Shown here piece by piece: positions 1-11,470 of a stretch of DNA of 64,000 nucleotides (its first letter is position 1; each line of letters starts with the position of its first letter). Location of the stretch: positions 72,240,149 to 72,304,148 of the forward strand of contig NC_083569.1 of assembly GCF_027579695.1 (NCBI RefSeq), read 5' to 3'. Below the pieces are notes generated by a model that did no database searches, was not told where the DNA came from, and saw nothing but the letters and a program-made list of their open reading frames with translations. The translations under genes were made by a program, and so were the position numbers. Source of the DNA: Neoarius graeffei (lineage: Eukaryota; Chordata; Actinopteri; Siluriformes; Ariidae).

Positions 1-452
1 ATGGAGCATCTTGAAGGATATCTCTTTGACCTTGTTAGTTAACAAAAACTTGTGAGGTAATAACCAGACTTTTTCCCAATTAATATCTCCGACAAAGGTA
101 GACCAATAGGATATGGCAGAAGGTGTACTCACAATGTCCTGTTGAAATAGTCGACGAATAAATTTATTCCTATTTTTGTTATTACATGTGAGACAAGCTT
201 TCCCAACGGCGGTTTCAGTTACTGTTAGTGATATGGGCAAATTGCTGTGTACAATAGGATTTTTAAAAAGTGAGATGATGCCCGAAGGCACAGCATCAAA
301 AACAATAGAAAAATCCTTGGGAGTAACAGGAAATCCATAACGTTGCATAAATTCACCATAACTATAAAGACGCCCATGATGGTCAAACAACTGGCTCAGT
401 AGAATAATATTGTTATAAACCACTGTTGAAAGAAAATAGATTTGTTTTTATA

Positions 453-2055
453 CAACCCCGATTCCAAAAAAGTTGGGACAAAGTACAAATTGTAAATAAA
501 AACAGAATGCAATGATGTGGAAGTTTCAAAATTCCATATTTTATTCAGAATAGAACATAGATGGCATATCAAATGTTTAAACTGAGAAAATGTATAATTT
601 AAAGAGAAAAATTAGGTGATTTTACATTTCATGACAACAACACGTCAAAAAAGTTGGGACAAGGCTATGTTTACCACTGTGAGACATCCACTTTTCTCTT
701 TACAACAGTCTGTAAATGTCTGGGGACTGAGGAGACAAGTTGCTCAAGTTTAGGGATAGGAATGTTAACCCATTCTTGTCTAATGTAGGATTCTAGTTGC
801 TCAACTGTCTTAGGTCTTTTTTGTCGTATCTTCCATTTTATGATGCGCCAAATGTTTTCTATGGGTGAAAGATCTGGACTGCAGGCTGGCCAGTTCAGTA
901 CCCAGACCCTTCTTCTACGCAGCCATGATGCTGTAATTGATGCAGTATGTGGTTTGGCATTGTCATGTTGAAAAATGCAAGGTCTTCCCTGAAAGAAACG
1001 TCGTCTGGATGGAAGCATATGTTGCTCTAGAACCTGGATATACCTTTCAGCATTGATGGTGTCTTTCCAGATGTGTAAGCTGCCCATGCCACACGCACTA
1101 ATGCAACTCCATACCATCAGAGATGCAGGCTTCTGAACTGAGCGCTGATAACAACTTGGGTCGTCCTTCTCCTCTTTAGTCCGAATGACACGGCGTCCCT
1201 GATTTCCATAAAGAACTTCAAATTTTGATTCGTCTGACCACAGAACAGTTTTCCACTTTGCCACAGTCCATTTTAAATGAGCCTTGTCCCAGAGAAGACG
1301 TCTGCGCTTCTGGATCATGTTTAGATACGGCTTCTTCTTTGAACTATAGAGTTTTAGCTGGCAACGGCGGATGGCACGGTGAATTGTGTTCACAGATAAT
1401 GTTCTCTGGAAATATTCCTGAGCCCATTTTGTGATTTCCAATACAGAAGCATGCCTGCATGTGATGCAGTGCCGTCTAAGGGCCCGAAGATCACGGGCAC
1501 CCAGTATGGTTTTCCGGCCTTGACCCTTACGCACAGAGATTCTTCCAGATTCTCTGAATCTTTTGATGATATTATGCACTGTAGATGATGATATGTTCAA
1601 ACTCTTTGCAATTTTACACTGTCGAACTCCTTTCTGATATTGCTCCACTATTTGTGGGCGCAGAATTAGGGGGATTGGTGATCCTCTTCCCATCTTTACT
1701 TCTGAGAGCCGCTGCCACTCCAAGATGCTCTTTTTATACCCAGTCATGTTAATGACCTATTGCCAATTGACCTAATGAGTTGCAATTTGGTCCTCCAGCT
1801 GTTCCTTTTTTGTACCTTTAACTTTTCCAGCCTCTTATTGCCCCTGTCCCAACTTTTTTGAGATGTGTTGCTGTCATGAAATTTCAAATGAGCCAATATT
1901 TGGCATGAAATTTCAAAATGTCTCACTTTCGACATTTGATATGTTGTCTATGTTCTCCTGTGAATACAATATCAGTTTTTGAGATTTGTAAATTATTGCA
2001 TTCTGTTTTTATTTACAATTTGTACTTTGTCCCAACTTTTTTGGAATCGGGGTTG
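453..2055 (-). mobile_element. Tc1-like transposon, copy A1 (full length)
   Basis: Terminal inverted repeats begin CAACCCCGATTCC at 453 and end with its complement at 2055. TA dinucleotides flank both ends (451-452, 2056-2057), the Tc1/mariner target duplication. Each inverted repeat is about 200 bp and carries the motif AAAAAAGTTGGGACA twice, near 466 and 646 on the left and near 1845 and 2029 on the right. This is the IR/DR layout known from Sleeping Beauty-type elements. One transposase gene lies inside on the minus strand. A sister copy is at 54302-55906. Confidence 0.95.
671..1747 (-). CDS. Tc1-like DD34E transposase, intact, 358 aa
   Basis: Cut-and-paste transposase of the Tc1 family that would bind the flanking IR/DRs and insert at TA. 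Residues about 27-70 form a paired-like helix-turn-helix ([20 protein letters not shown]), followed by a GRKT hook near 78. The catalytic triad is D172 (LWSDESKFE), D262 ([10 protein letters not shown]) and E297 ([11 protein letters not shown]), with 34 residues between the last two. No stop or frameshift is present and the length is usual for the family. One oddity is S214 in MVWSCIS, where copy A2 and most relatives have glycine. Whether it is expressed or active cannot be told from sequence. Confidence 0.93.
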   Translation of the reverse strand: MTGYKKSILEWQRLSEVKMGRGSPIPLILRPQIVEQYQKGVRQCKIAKSLNISSSTVHNIIKRFRESGRISVRKGQGRKTILGARDLRALRRHCITCRHASVLEITKWAQEYFQRTLSVNTIHRAIRRCQLKLYSSKKKPYLNMIQKRRRLLWDKAHLKWTVAKWKTVLWSDESKFEVLYGNQGRRVIRTKEEKDDPSCYQRSVQKPASLMVWSCISACGMGSLHIWKDTINAERYIQVLEQHMLPSRRRFFQGRPCIFQHDNAKPHTASITASWLRRRRVWVLNWPACSPDLSPIENIWRIIKWKIRQKRPKTVEQLESYIRQEWVNIPIPKLEQLVSSVPRHLQTVVKRKVDVSQW

Positions 2056-2370
2056 TACAAGATATAGCTATTGTTCCAGATAAAGAACCTATGGGGAGTG
2101 AAGTTGTGTTTGTAAATTCGACACCATGCTAGAAGCATTTGTTTGTGGAATGAAGAAAGTTTAAGGGGAAGTTTGTGAGCATTATAAGTACATAGTAACA
2201 GAAATTGGAGCCCACCAACTGAAAAGAAGACATAATGAGGAATAAAGTTCCATATGGAGGTCGGACACTTAAGGTAACGCTTAATCCAATTTATCTTGAA
2301 GGTGTAATTTGGCGAGGTGAAGTCCAAGAGGTTAAGGCCGCTGTTCTGATAAACTGTCCTACACGTCAAT

Positions 2371-2754
2371 GCGTCCTACAAAGCCCCACTGCGCATGCGC
2401 ATGCGCAGAGCACAAAATGTCATTTCTTGGCATTTGAACAGATTTTTGTCCTACATCAGCTGTGCTATAAACGGTGCAGAATAAACGGTGCAGATTAATG
2501 GCGTGCATTCAATCTTTACTACTTAATCTAACATAATGCTGATTTCTAACCATTGCATGAGTCTTGCAATACATCTGAAATATCTCCCCTTCACGATCTT
2601 CCACCAAAGCGCTTCAACTTCTGACCTATCTGATCAAACGTAAAGTAAAGATAACTTGAAAGAGAACAAGTTATATTACTTCATTTATTTGAGGCAATGA
2701 GTTTCCACCTTTTTTTCAAGTAAGCTTAACTTATTCTTTTTTACAGTGAGTGGA
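2371..2754. other. Unassigned DNA
   Basis: No coding or repeat family recognised. It contains a short alternating purine-pyrimidine stretch (GCGCATGCGCATGCGC near 2391-2406) and AT-rich DNA leading into the 60-bp minisatellite. Confidence 0.5.
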
Positions 2755-5080
2755 GTATATTCTGGTGGGGTCATTTGAATTGTCAAAACTTCCTACATTT
2801 ATATGTTAATGTAAAGGCATATTCTGATGGTCACTGAGTTGTCAGAAAGTCCTGCATTCATATATTAAAATAGAGGTCGTTTGAACTGCCAGAACGTCCT
2901 ACACTCCTATTTTAATGTAGAAGCATATGCCAGAACACCCTACATTCATATATTGTAAAAACATATTCCGATGGTCATTTGAATAGTCAGAACGTCCTGC
3001 GGCGTCATTTGAATTGTAAGAACGTCCTACACTCATTTTAATAGAGCAAATGGTACTTGTGAATAGTGACAAATTAAAAAAACTATTAATTCTACATATT
3101 CTGACAGGGTCAATTGAAGAGTCAGAGCGTTCTAGATTCATATGAATGTAAAAGCATATTCTGACAGGGTCAACTGAAGAGTCAGAGCGTTCTAGATTCA
3201 TATGAATGTAAAAACATATTCTGACAGGGTCAATTGAAGAGTCAGAGCGTTCTAGATTCATATGAATGTAAAAGCATATTCTGACAGGGTCAATTGAAGA
3301 GTCAGAACGTCCTAGATTCATATGAATGTAAAAGCATATTCTGACAGGGTCAACTGAAGAGTCAGAGCGTTCTAGATTCATATGAATGTAAAAGCATATT
3401 CTGACAGGGTCAACTGAAGAGTCAGAGCGTTCTAGATTCATATGAATGTAAAAGCATATTCTGACAGGGTCAATTGAAGAGTCAGAACGTCCTAGATTCA
3501 TATGAATGTAAAAGCATATTCTGACAGGGTCAACTGAAGAGTCAGAGCATTCTAGATTCATATGAATGTAAAAGCATATTCTGACAGGGTCAACTGAAGA
3601 GTCAGAGCGTTCTAGATTCATATGAATGTGAAAGCATATTCTGACAGGGTCAATTGAAGAGTCAGAGCGTCCTAGATTCATATGAATGTAAAAGCATATT
3701 CTGACAGGGTCAGTTGAAGAGTCAGAGCGTCCTAGATTCATATGAATGTAAAAGCATATTCTGACAGGGTCAATTGAAGAGTCAGAGCATCCTAGATTCA
3801 TATGAATGTAAAAGCATATTCTGACAGGGTCAATTGAAGAGTCAGAGCGTCCTAGATTCATATGAATGTAAAAGCATATTCTGACAGGGTCAGTTGAAGA
3901 GTCAGAGCGTCCTAGATTCATATGAATGTAAAAGCATATTCTGACAGGGTCAGTTGAAGAGTCAGAGCGTCCTAGATTCATATGAATGTAAAAGCATATT
4001 CTGACAGGGTCAATTGAAGAGTCAGAGCATCCTAGATTCATATGAATGTAAAAGCATATTCTGACAGGGTCAATTGAAGAGTCAGAGCGTCCTAGATTCA
4101 TATGAATGTAAAAGCATATTCTGACAGGGTCAATTGAAGAGTCAGAGCGTCCTAGATTCATATGAATGTAAAAGCATATTCTGACAGGGTCAGTTGAAGA
4201 GCCAGAGCGTTCTAGATTCATATGAATGTAAAAGCATATTCTGACAGGGTCAATTGAAGAGTCAGAGCGTTCTAGATTCATATGAATGTAAAAGCATATT
4301 CTGACAGGGTCAGTTGAAGAGTCAGAGCGTCCTAGATTCATATGAATGTAAAAGCATATTCTGACAGGGTCAATTGAAGAGTCAGAGCATCCTAGATTCA
4401 TATGAATGTAAAAGCATATTCTGACAGGGTCAATTGAAGAGTCAGAGCGTCCTAGATTCATATGAATGTAAAAGCATATTCTGACAGGGTCAATTGAAGA
4501 GTCAGAGCGTCCTAGATTCATATGAATGTAAAAGCATATTCTGACAGGGTCAGTTGAAGAGCCAGAGCGTTCTAGATTCATATGAATGTAAAAGCATATT
4601 CTGACAGGGTCAATTGAAGAGTCAGAGCGTTCTAGATTCATATGAATGTAAAAGCATATTCTGACAGGGTCAGTTGAAGAGTCAGAGCGTCCTAGATTCA
4701 TATGAATGTAAAAGCATATTCTGACAGGGTCAATTGAAGAGTCAGAGCATCCTAGATTCATATGAATGTAAAAGCATATTCTGACAGGGTCAATTGAAGA
4801 GTCAGAGCGTCCTAGATTCATATGAATGTAAAAGCATATTCTGACAGGGTCAATTGAAGAGTCAGAGCGTCCTAGATTCATATGAATGTAAAAGCATATT
4901 CTGACAGGGTCAGTTGAAGAGCCAGAGCGTTCTAGATTCATATGAATGTAAAAGCATATTCTGACAGGGTCAATTGAAGAGTCAGAGCGTTCTAGATTCA
5001 TATGAATGTAAAAGCATATTCTGACGGAGTCATTTGAATTGTCAGAACGTCCTACATTCATATGAATTCTGACAGGGCTG
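2755..5080. repeat. 60-bp minisatellite with higher-order 360-bp period
   Basis: A 60-bp unit recurs in register from about 3101 to 5026, roughly 32 copies. Key parts are GTCAGAGCGTCCTAGATTCA, TATGAATGTAAAAGCATATT and CTGACAGGGTCAATTGAAGA. Copies differ at a few diagnostic sites: C or T before CTAG, GCGT or GCAT, GTCAG or GCCAG, and CAATTG, CAGTTG or CAACTG. From about 3961 these variants repeat every six units; the GCCAG variant falls at 4201, 4561 and 4921. Edges at 2755-3100 and 5027-5080 hold diverged copies, as expected for unequal exchange. Because 60 is divisible by three, one minus-strand frame stays open for 815 codons. I treat that as a by-product, not a gene. Confidence 0.95.
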
Positions 5081-5220
5081 GTGGACGTTGTATCAGTGTA
5101 GAAGCATGTTCTTTGCAGAGGGAAAAACCGCGAACTATGACTAAAAGTTGAATCACACTGTAGGATTTCCTGCAATGTAGGACTGCTCGACAGACATGTC
5201 TGACATCCCCTCCTACCGTA

Positions 5221-5560
5221 CACTCTAAAAAATAATGGGGCCAGTACCGGTTCTTCAGGGTGATGCCATAGAAGAACCTTTTTCAGGGCTTCAAAGAACC
5301 GTTCATGCAACAGTTCTTTGCAAGAACAGTTCATGCAAAGAACCATTTAAACCATTTGTTTGAGCAGTGAAGACAGATTTGTGTAAACATAGCCTATGTG
5401 CCTTGACCAGCAAATGGTAAGAGAATGCCAGGCTCTGAAGAACCATTTCCAATGTGAAGAACCTTTCGCATAATGTAATGGTTCATCACAGAGTTTTGAC
5501 TCTCCATGGAACCATCCAGAGATTTGAAGAACCACTGAAGCACCTTTATTTTTTAAAGTG
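5221..5560. mobile_element. MITE with TA target duplication
   Basis: Left end CACTCTAAAAAATAATGG and the complement of the right end, CACTTTAAAAAATAAAGGTG, form an inverted repeat. TA flanks both sides (5219-5220, 5561-5562). The inside consists of diverged AAGAACC-type motifs (GAAGAACC, AAAGAACC, GTTCTTTG) in both orientations and has no coding capacity. It fits a non-autonomous Tc1/mariner-type element of a kind common in fish. Confidence 0.8.
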
Positions 5561-5562
5561 TA

Positions 5563-6475
5563 GGACAGGGGCGCATCAAGCTTTCCAAAAGTGGGGGTGT
5601 TCTGGAATGGGGAAGCCATATCATTAGAAATCGGTTTATGGCTATATACACACCCGGCGTGTACACTGTGATGTAGTGTCAATGACTGATATGGAACTTT
5701 TTCATACCCATGGTCCATGGATGCAAATGAAAGGGAGGACAGCAGAAAGCCTATAAATCCAGTTGACTCCAGCCAAGTTCTGCATTTCATGCAGAGATCT
5801 ATCATGTTGGGTTTTGGTGTTGTTACTGCCAGGGCTATGTAATTATTCAGTAAGTGAAGGCAAAAAGTATTGAGTGATAATTCTAGGTAACAGGATACTG
5901 TTCTATAACAGAGATGTCAGTATTGCTGCCTACACTGGTATACACTGATATAAACAAAACCAAAAACTTCACATAGCCCAAGAAGTCATACACAGTGTAT
6001 AGATCATACACCATCATGCATAACAGTTTGGACTGGGATCGCTTTGTGTGAGCAGGAGGCATGGCTGATCAGTTCATGTTGGAGAAGCGCAGCATCCTGG
6101 AAGGACCTCTTTAGTAAAGCATTCAAATAAGACGGGGCAGTTCCTGCTTTTAATGTCTTTAATTATTCAAACTTGTGTACAAAACTTGTTTGCATCATGC
6201 ATTACATCAGGCTTAATGCATAAAATTTGAAAATGATGCAATAGCCTACACATACAACAAACACTTAATGGCCATAACATTACTGTACAACAATTATTGA
6301 ACATTCATTCGATTTGAAATGCCTTTAAATCTCAATTGAAAAACTCTTCTAAAAAGTGATAAGCAGTTATAATGCATGAAAAGTAGACTTGGTACAAACA
6401 CACACACTCGTAATAAAAAACTTGCCTCAACTGACTTTACAACTAGTAACTACTATTAACACAATCTTTTAGGGC
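5563..6475. other. Unassigned intergenic DNA
   Basis: AT-rich sequence with short simple repeats. I recognise no gene or repeat family in it. Confidence 0.5.
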
Positions 6476-7309
6476 ATGGCACCCATAGACATCCTAATAC
6501 ATAGACGGAGCATCCAATGTAAATTCTAAAAGCGCTGACGAGACGCGGGGCCGCCATCTTGGAGTGGTGATCCGCTGCACTCAGTGTAATACTAAATACA
6601 TTAGATATAAACAGCTTAACGTTTTTCTATCGGCTACAACCACCAATCTGCTGCAAATAAAATGCGGTTTTAACAATCTAAATCCATTATAATGATTCAA
6701 ATGTGTGTATGTTTTCTTTAAATAGATTGTTAAGAACATATCAAAGGGGAAATTAATCTAGTCAATGAATTTATAAGAGCCTTTTACATCCTTCAACACA
6801 ATGTGACCCCCTTCAGCAAAGCTGATGTATTCAGGTTGAGTGGGGCACTTTGTTTGGTATGTAGGACAATGTGTGATGACCATATATTGACCACAAACAT
6901 TTTTTTTTTTGTTTTAAAGCATATCAAAACATTTATTTATAACAAATTAATGTCAAACATAAAAAATATAACAATGTAGTAAATAAATAAACTAGTAAAT
7001 AAATAAAAAAGGTAGTATATGAATAAACATTTAATAACAATATATATAATATTATCATACAACATTAAAACATCACTCGTGAAACCACTACCTGATGACG
7101 ATTTAAGTCTCTTAGCTCCTTCTCAGCTCTGGTAATATACTATTTTAAAAAAACAACAAATAGTAAGGTAATGTTAAATCTTACTTGTGAAAAGTAATCC
7201 CCCTGCTTCTGTTTGAAACGGTTTGCTCGTTTGAGCAGGAGTACGCTGAGCACCAGCCTGGCAGCTTGTCTCTTGTCTTCTTCTTCAGTTGTGCAGTAAT
7301 AGATGGTAC

Positions 7310-7737
7310 TTTTTTTTTATTATTTCCCAAAACATTCAAAATACAAACAAATAGAGCACCATATATATACAGATCCAAAAACATCAAAATAGTAAAACAC
7401 ACACATAGCAATAAAGTAAAAAATATGAACAAGAAAGGGGTTACTTAACTATCTTTACATATGTTAATCGAGTAAATCAAAGTCATCCAAAAAAGATATA
7501 AAATAACCAACATCCTTATTTTCAACTAACTTTAGAGATTTGGCAAAAAGCTTGAGGTCATTCTTCCAGTGTGTAACATAAGGTTTAGTTTTATAAAAAA
7601 CGACATTTGTGAATAAAGTGTTTACCTAAAAGTAGTAAATTATTAATACCATATTCAATTTTGTTATTATTTAAAAACACTCCAAATTTAATTTCTTTAA
7701 TGGATAAAGGGGCAAACTGAATCCCCCTAGAGACTAA
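7310..7737 (-). mobile_element. L1-like LINE 3' fragment
   Basis: On the minus strand the sequence reads an L1-type C-terminal tail (IKFGVFLNNNKIEYGINNLL, then LLLGKHFIHKCRF) followed by a 3' UTR ending in a poly-A, seen as poly-T at 7310. A 13-bp duplication TAATAGAYGGTAC lies at 7297-7309 and 8795-8807. The copy therefore originally ran from 7310 to the second duplicate, before a Harbinger-like element landed at its 5' junction. It is strongly 5'-truncated. Confidence 0.75.
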
Positions 7738-7934
7738 CGCTACGTTCACACTGCAAGGCTTAATGCTCAATTCCGATTTTTTTGTGAAATCCGATTTTTT
7801 TGTGAGGTCGTTCACATTAACAAATATATGCGACTTGTATGTGATCCTCAGTATGAACGAAAAGCGACCTAAAAGTGTTCCGCATGCGCATTGCAGGATA
7901 CGACGACGTCACACGCAGTGAGCATGGCCAGTGT

Positions 7935-8096
7935 TTACGGAAGTAAAACCGCCCGGTTGCGGTATGACCCATCCAATCTAGCTTGAATAGCTGTATCCCC
8001 CCAAATGGAAATCAGCTCCCTAACCTCTGCGTCCTTCCATTGAGAAGATTCAGAACCTTCACAGCCCGAAGCGTCCCTCGCATTGATGTCATGCGC
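7935..8096 (-). pseudogene. SANT/Myb-like domain remnant of Harbinger accessory protein
   Basis: The minus strand reads SSQWKDAEVRELISIWGD and then TAIQARLDGSYRN, the first helices of the Myb/SANT-like DNA-binding protein that autonomous Harbinger elements encode beside their transposase. It stops soon after (AVLLP) and its upstream part is cut by the MITE at 8097-8490. It cannot make the whole protein. Confidence 0.6.
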
Positions 8097-8490
8097 AGGG
8101 GCGCAGATACGTTTTTTGAACTGGGGGGGACAAAAAACTGGGGGGGACAAAGCTGCCAGCAAACCAACCCCAACCCCGATATGCCTGTCAAACTTGTTGT
8201 GGGTTACCATAGCAACCAAGCTCGAGCTCGCAACCTGTGCAGTCTGCGCAGCTCAACCAACCGAATATCAGTCTTTGTTTTGTTTTATGTGAGTTGTTGC
8301 AACTATGTATACACTGCTGTGCACCTCAATAAACCGAACGGTAATTAGTCTTTTGATTTTTCCGTGAGGTTTGCCTTATGCAAAGAAAGACAGCATAGAC
8401 GTTTTTTCCTCCCTATAAGTGGGGGGGACCGAACGAGGTGAATTTAAATCTGGGTGGGATGAGTCTCCCCCTCTATCTGCGCCCGTGATT
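8097..8490. mobile_element. MITE with GGGCGCAGATA inverted ends (copy 1)
   Basis: It starts AGGGGCGCAGATACG and ends ATCTGCGCCCGTG. ATGCGC occurs on both sides (8091-8096 and 8491-8496). A near-identical copy lies at 28771-29172. The body contains G-rich blocks (GGGGGGACAAA) but no coding potential. Superfamily uncertain. Confidence 0.8.
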
Positions 8491-9907
8491 ATGCGCCATG
8501 TTGTTGTAACTTTTTTTGAGAGACCCGCCGCCTACTTCAGCGCAGAATAGTGACATTTGTGGCTTGTTGATGACGTGTAAGTCGGATGAATGCGACCTGG
8601 CGGTTCAGACTGAAGTCGCATATGAAAAGAGAGGATAGGAATCGGAATTAGGACCACATATCCAAACGGCCTGGGTCGGATTTGAAAAAATCGGATCTGT
8701 GTCGTTCATATTGTCAATAAAAGATCGGATACAGGTCACATATGGGCGAAAAGATCGGATTTCAGTCACTTCAGCCTGCAGTGTGAACGTAGCCTAATAG
8801 ACGGTACCTTGATATCTCGCGCTTTCTCACCACTCCAAGATGGCGACCGTATTTCTCGCGTCAGAACAGCCAACTCTCCGTCTATGTATTAGGATGTCTA
8901 TGATGGCACCTGGCAGGGGCGCCGCTAGGGGGGGAAAGTTAGGACGATTCTAAGGGCCTAGCACTGACAGGGAGGCCTGTGAGGGATATTAATATTATTT
9001 TAATAGTATTGCCTTGTGTAAGTTTTTGAAATAAAATATTTCATTTCATCTGTTATAATATGCAAATTATACATGGTTATGATTTGCTATAACATTTTTC
9101 TTGAATTATTTATGATATTGTCATTTCACCCCTCCACCCTTTTTACTAATGGTACAGTCTGATTCTGGGAGCGGGACGCGTGAAATGTGTAGCTCCGTGT
9201 GTGCGCAGCGTCGCTATTAGCGCAGCTTAGATCAGCTGGCAGTTTTTCTATGTGCGCAACAGAGGTGAACATTCTAGAAGTTGCTAAGCAGGAGCAGGTG
9301 TGATAAATTATGAAGTCCGGATATCACACTGTGTGTGAAAAAAAAATCACCTTTTTTCATAGGTATCTTTATTGTATAATTAAGTCGAGATGTTTTGCCA
9401 TTGTTCATGTGTGGATTTGTTGTTAAGTATTTAACTTTAATATTTTGCACATTAGCTGTGGTCAGAGATATCATTGCTATTGTTCATGTGTGGATTTATT
9501 GATACTGTTGCTAAGTATTTAACTTGAATATTTGAACATTTGCTGTGTTTTCTAATAAATGTGTGACGCCTTAAAGAAACCAAAAACACTTAGTGGATTT
9601 CTTGCAGTGCACTATGTAATTGTATCAAAAAACTAGTGTAGTTATTCATCAAGGCATACATTTGATCACATACAATAAGTCAATAAATGGAGGAAACAAA
9701 GGAATACATTTTGTAATCCTGATTATTGATGATGTTTGCTGGAGGGCTCTGGAGTATCCATAATGTGCATACAGAATGTTATAAATCCATACTGATACAG
9801 TGATGCATGCAATTTCTCTCAACACAAACATTTGGATTGAATGAACTCCATAGGCTACTGAGTGGCCTAATAATAGTTGCTCATAAAAGAAAAAAATAAA
9901 TAAATAA

Positions 9908-9910
<3 letters not shown>

Positions 9911-9970
<60 letters not shown>
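9911..9970. repeat. (TA)n microsatellite, left half
   Basis: About 60 bp of pure TA, continuing at 11440-11468 beyond the Tc1-like insertion. The two blocks were one array before insertion. Confidence 0.95.
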
Positions 9971-9971
<1 letters not shown>

Positions 9972-11439
9972 TAGTGCATCTCAAAAAATTAGAATACCAT
10001 GAAAAAGTTCCCTTTTTTTCCATAATTTAATTCAAAAAGGTAAACTTTCATATATTCTATATTCATTACATGTAAAGTGAAATATTTAAAGCCTTTTTTG
10101 TTTTAATTTTGATGATTATGGCTTATAGCTCATGAAAATCAGAAATCCAGTATCTCAAATTATTAGAATATTCCCTAAGATCAATCAAAAAAAGGATTTA
10201 CAATACAGAAATGTCCAACTTCTGAAAAGTATATTCATTTATACACTCAGTACTTGGTTGGGGCTCCTTTACCATGAATTACTGTATCAATGCGGTGTGG
10301 CATGGAGGTGATCAGTCTGTGGCACTGCTGAGGTGTTATTGAAGCCCAGGTTGTGGCCTTCAGCGTATCTGTATTTTTGGGTTGGGTGTTTCTCATCTTC
10401 CTCTTGACAATAACCCATAGATTCTCGATGGGGTTCAGGTCAGGCAAGTTGGCTGGCCAATCAAACACAGTAATATCATGGTCAGCAAACCATTTGGTAG
10501 TAGTTTTGGCACTGTGGGTAGGTGCCAAGTCCTGCTGGAAAAGGAAATCGGCACCTCCAAAAAGCTCGTCAGTAGATGGAAGCATGAAGTGCTCTAAAAT
10601 CTCCTGGTAGATGGCTGCGTTGACTTTGGACTTGATAAAATACAGTGGACCAACACCAGCAGATGACACGGCACCCCAAATCATCACAGACTGTGGAAAC
10701 TTCACACTGGGCTTCAAACACCTTGGATTCTGTGCCTCTCCACTCTTCCTCCAGACTCTAGAACCGTGATTTCCAAATTAAATGCAAATTGTACTTTCAT
10801 CTGAAAAGAGGACTTTGGACCACTGAGCAACAGTCCATTTCTTTCTCTCCTTAGCCCAGATAAGACACTTCTGACATTGTCTCTGGCTCAGGAGGAGCTT
10901 GATATTAGGAATGCGAAAGTTGTATCCCCTTTCTTGAAGACGTCTGTTCATGATGGGTCTTGATACACTGACACCAGCCTCAGTCCACTCCTTGTGAAGC
11001 TCTCCCAAGTTCTTGAATCAACTTTTCTTGACAATCCTCTCAAGACTGCGGCCATCCCTGTTGCTTGTGCACCTTTTCCAGCCACCCTTTTCAGCAATGA
11101 CCTTTTGTGGCTTACCCTCCTTGTGGAGGGCATCAGTGATCATCTTCTGGACAACAGTCAAGTCAGCAGTCTTCCCCATGATTGTGGCTGTGTGTACTGA
11201 ACTAGACCGAGAGATACACTGTGTTCATACCGTTTTACTCAAACTCGAAATGAAATATTCTAATATGGTTTTTTTATGTATTTGTACTGTATGCCATACT
11301 GATAAAAATTAAAATAGAAAAATGCTTGAAACATTTTAGTTTATGTGTAATGAGTCTATAACATATTTTCACTTTCTTAAATAACTGATGGAAAATATTG
11401 AACTTTTTCACAATATTCTAATTTTTTGAGATGCACTAG
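9971..11439 (-). mobile_element. Tc1-like transposon B, defective
   Basis: Inverted ends CTAGTGCATCTCAAAAAATT (9971) and its complement (ending 11439) sit between TA dinucleotides inside a TA microsatellite. This family differs from copies A1/A2 and is widespread in fish. The transposase on the minus strand is broken. Confidence 0.92.
10247..11179 (-). pseudogene. Tc1-like transposase pseudogene
   Basis: The start codon at 11179 opens MGKTADLTVVQKMITDALHK, followed by an in-frame stop after RIVKKS. Later pieces lie in other frames: GELHKEWTEAGVSVSR, KWTVAQWSKVLFSDEST (first catalytic D), SVMIWGAVSSAGVGPL, FLFQQDLAPTHSAK (second D) and LPDLNPIENLWVIVKRKM (E). The helix-turn-helix region is internally deleted and there is a stop near 10780. 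The catalytic motifs survive but no continuous protein can be made. Confidence 0.9.

Positions 11440-11468
<29 letters not shown>

Positions 11469-11470
<2 letters not shown>

Larger units (their letters stand above)
1..2370 (-). mobile_element. L1-like LINE ORF2 C-terminal fragment, split by a Tc1 element
   Basis: Minus-strand translation of 2369-2058 and then 450-1 gives the C-terminal part of a fish L1-type ORF2 protein. Recognisable blocks include KINWIKRYLKCPTSIWNFIP, KLSSFHKQMLLAW and KHNFTPHRFFIWNN in the right half, and YGFPVTPKDFSIVFDAVPSG and EKVWLLPHKFLLTNKVKEI in the left half. The two halves join at a TA at 451-452/2056-2057, where the Tc1 element sits. A one-base frameshift follows the junction, so the LINE was probably already dead. 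The window edge cuts its 3' side and the 5' end is truncated near 2370. The family is recognised by eye from known fish LINEs. Confidence 0.8.
7738..8794. mobile_element. Harbinger-like non-autonomous element with Myb-type ORF remnant
   Basis: Left end CGCTACGTTCACACTGCA and the complement of the right end, GGCTACGTTCACACTGCAGG, are inverted repeats. TAA flanks both sides (7735-7737, 8795-8797), the usual 3-bp PIF/Harbinger target. It carries a SANT/Myb-like coding remnant on the minus strand and is interrupted by another MITE at 8097-8490. Confidence 0.85.
6484..8902. mobile_element. Non-autonomous TIR element with 8-bp target duplication (hAT-like)
   Basis: The ends carry the inverted repeat CATAGACATCCTAATACATA (6484 onward; complement ending at 8902), continuing through GACGGAG and later a shared GCCATCTTGGAGTGGTGA. 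The 8-bp direct repeat ATGGCACC flanks it at 6476-6483 and 8903-8910. An 8-bp duplication suggests hAT, though the termini are not the classic CAG type, so the superfamily stays open. The inside was enlarged by an L1 insertion and a Harbinger-like insertion, and no transposase remains. Confidence 0.8.

Noticed and set aside
1744..1935. Small protein upstream of the Tc1 transposase (also at 55595-55786)
   Set aside because: It lies in the inverted repeat and untranslated leader of the transposon and has no domain.
2899..5346. 815-residue repetitive protein
   Set aside because: The frame follows from a stop-free 60-bp tandem unit; it lacks a credible promoter or conserved domain, and variants look neutral.
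9649..10023. Protein with a long Tyr-Ile run
   Set aside because: Translation of a TA microsatellite; the same holds near 29095-29328 and 61374-61559.
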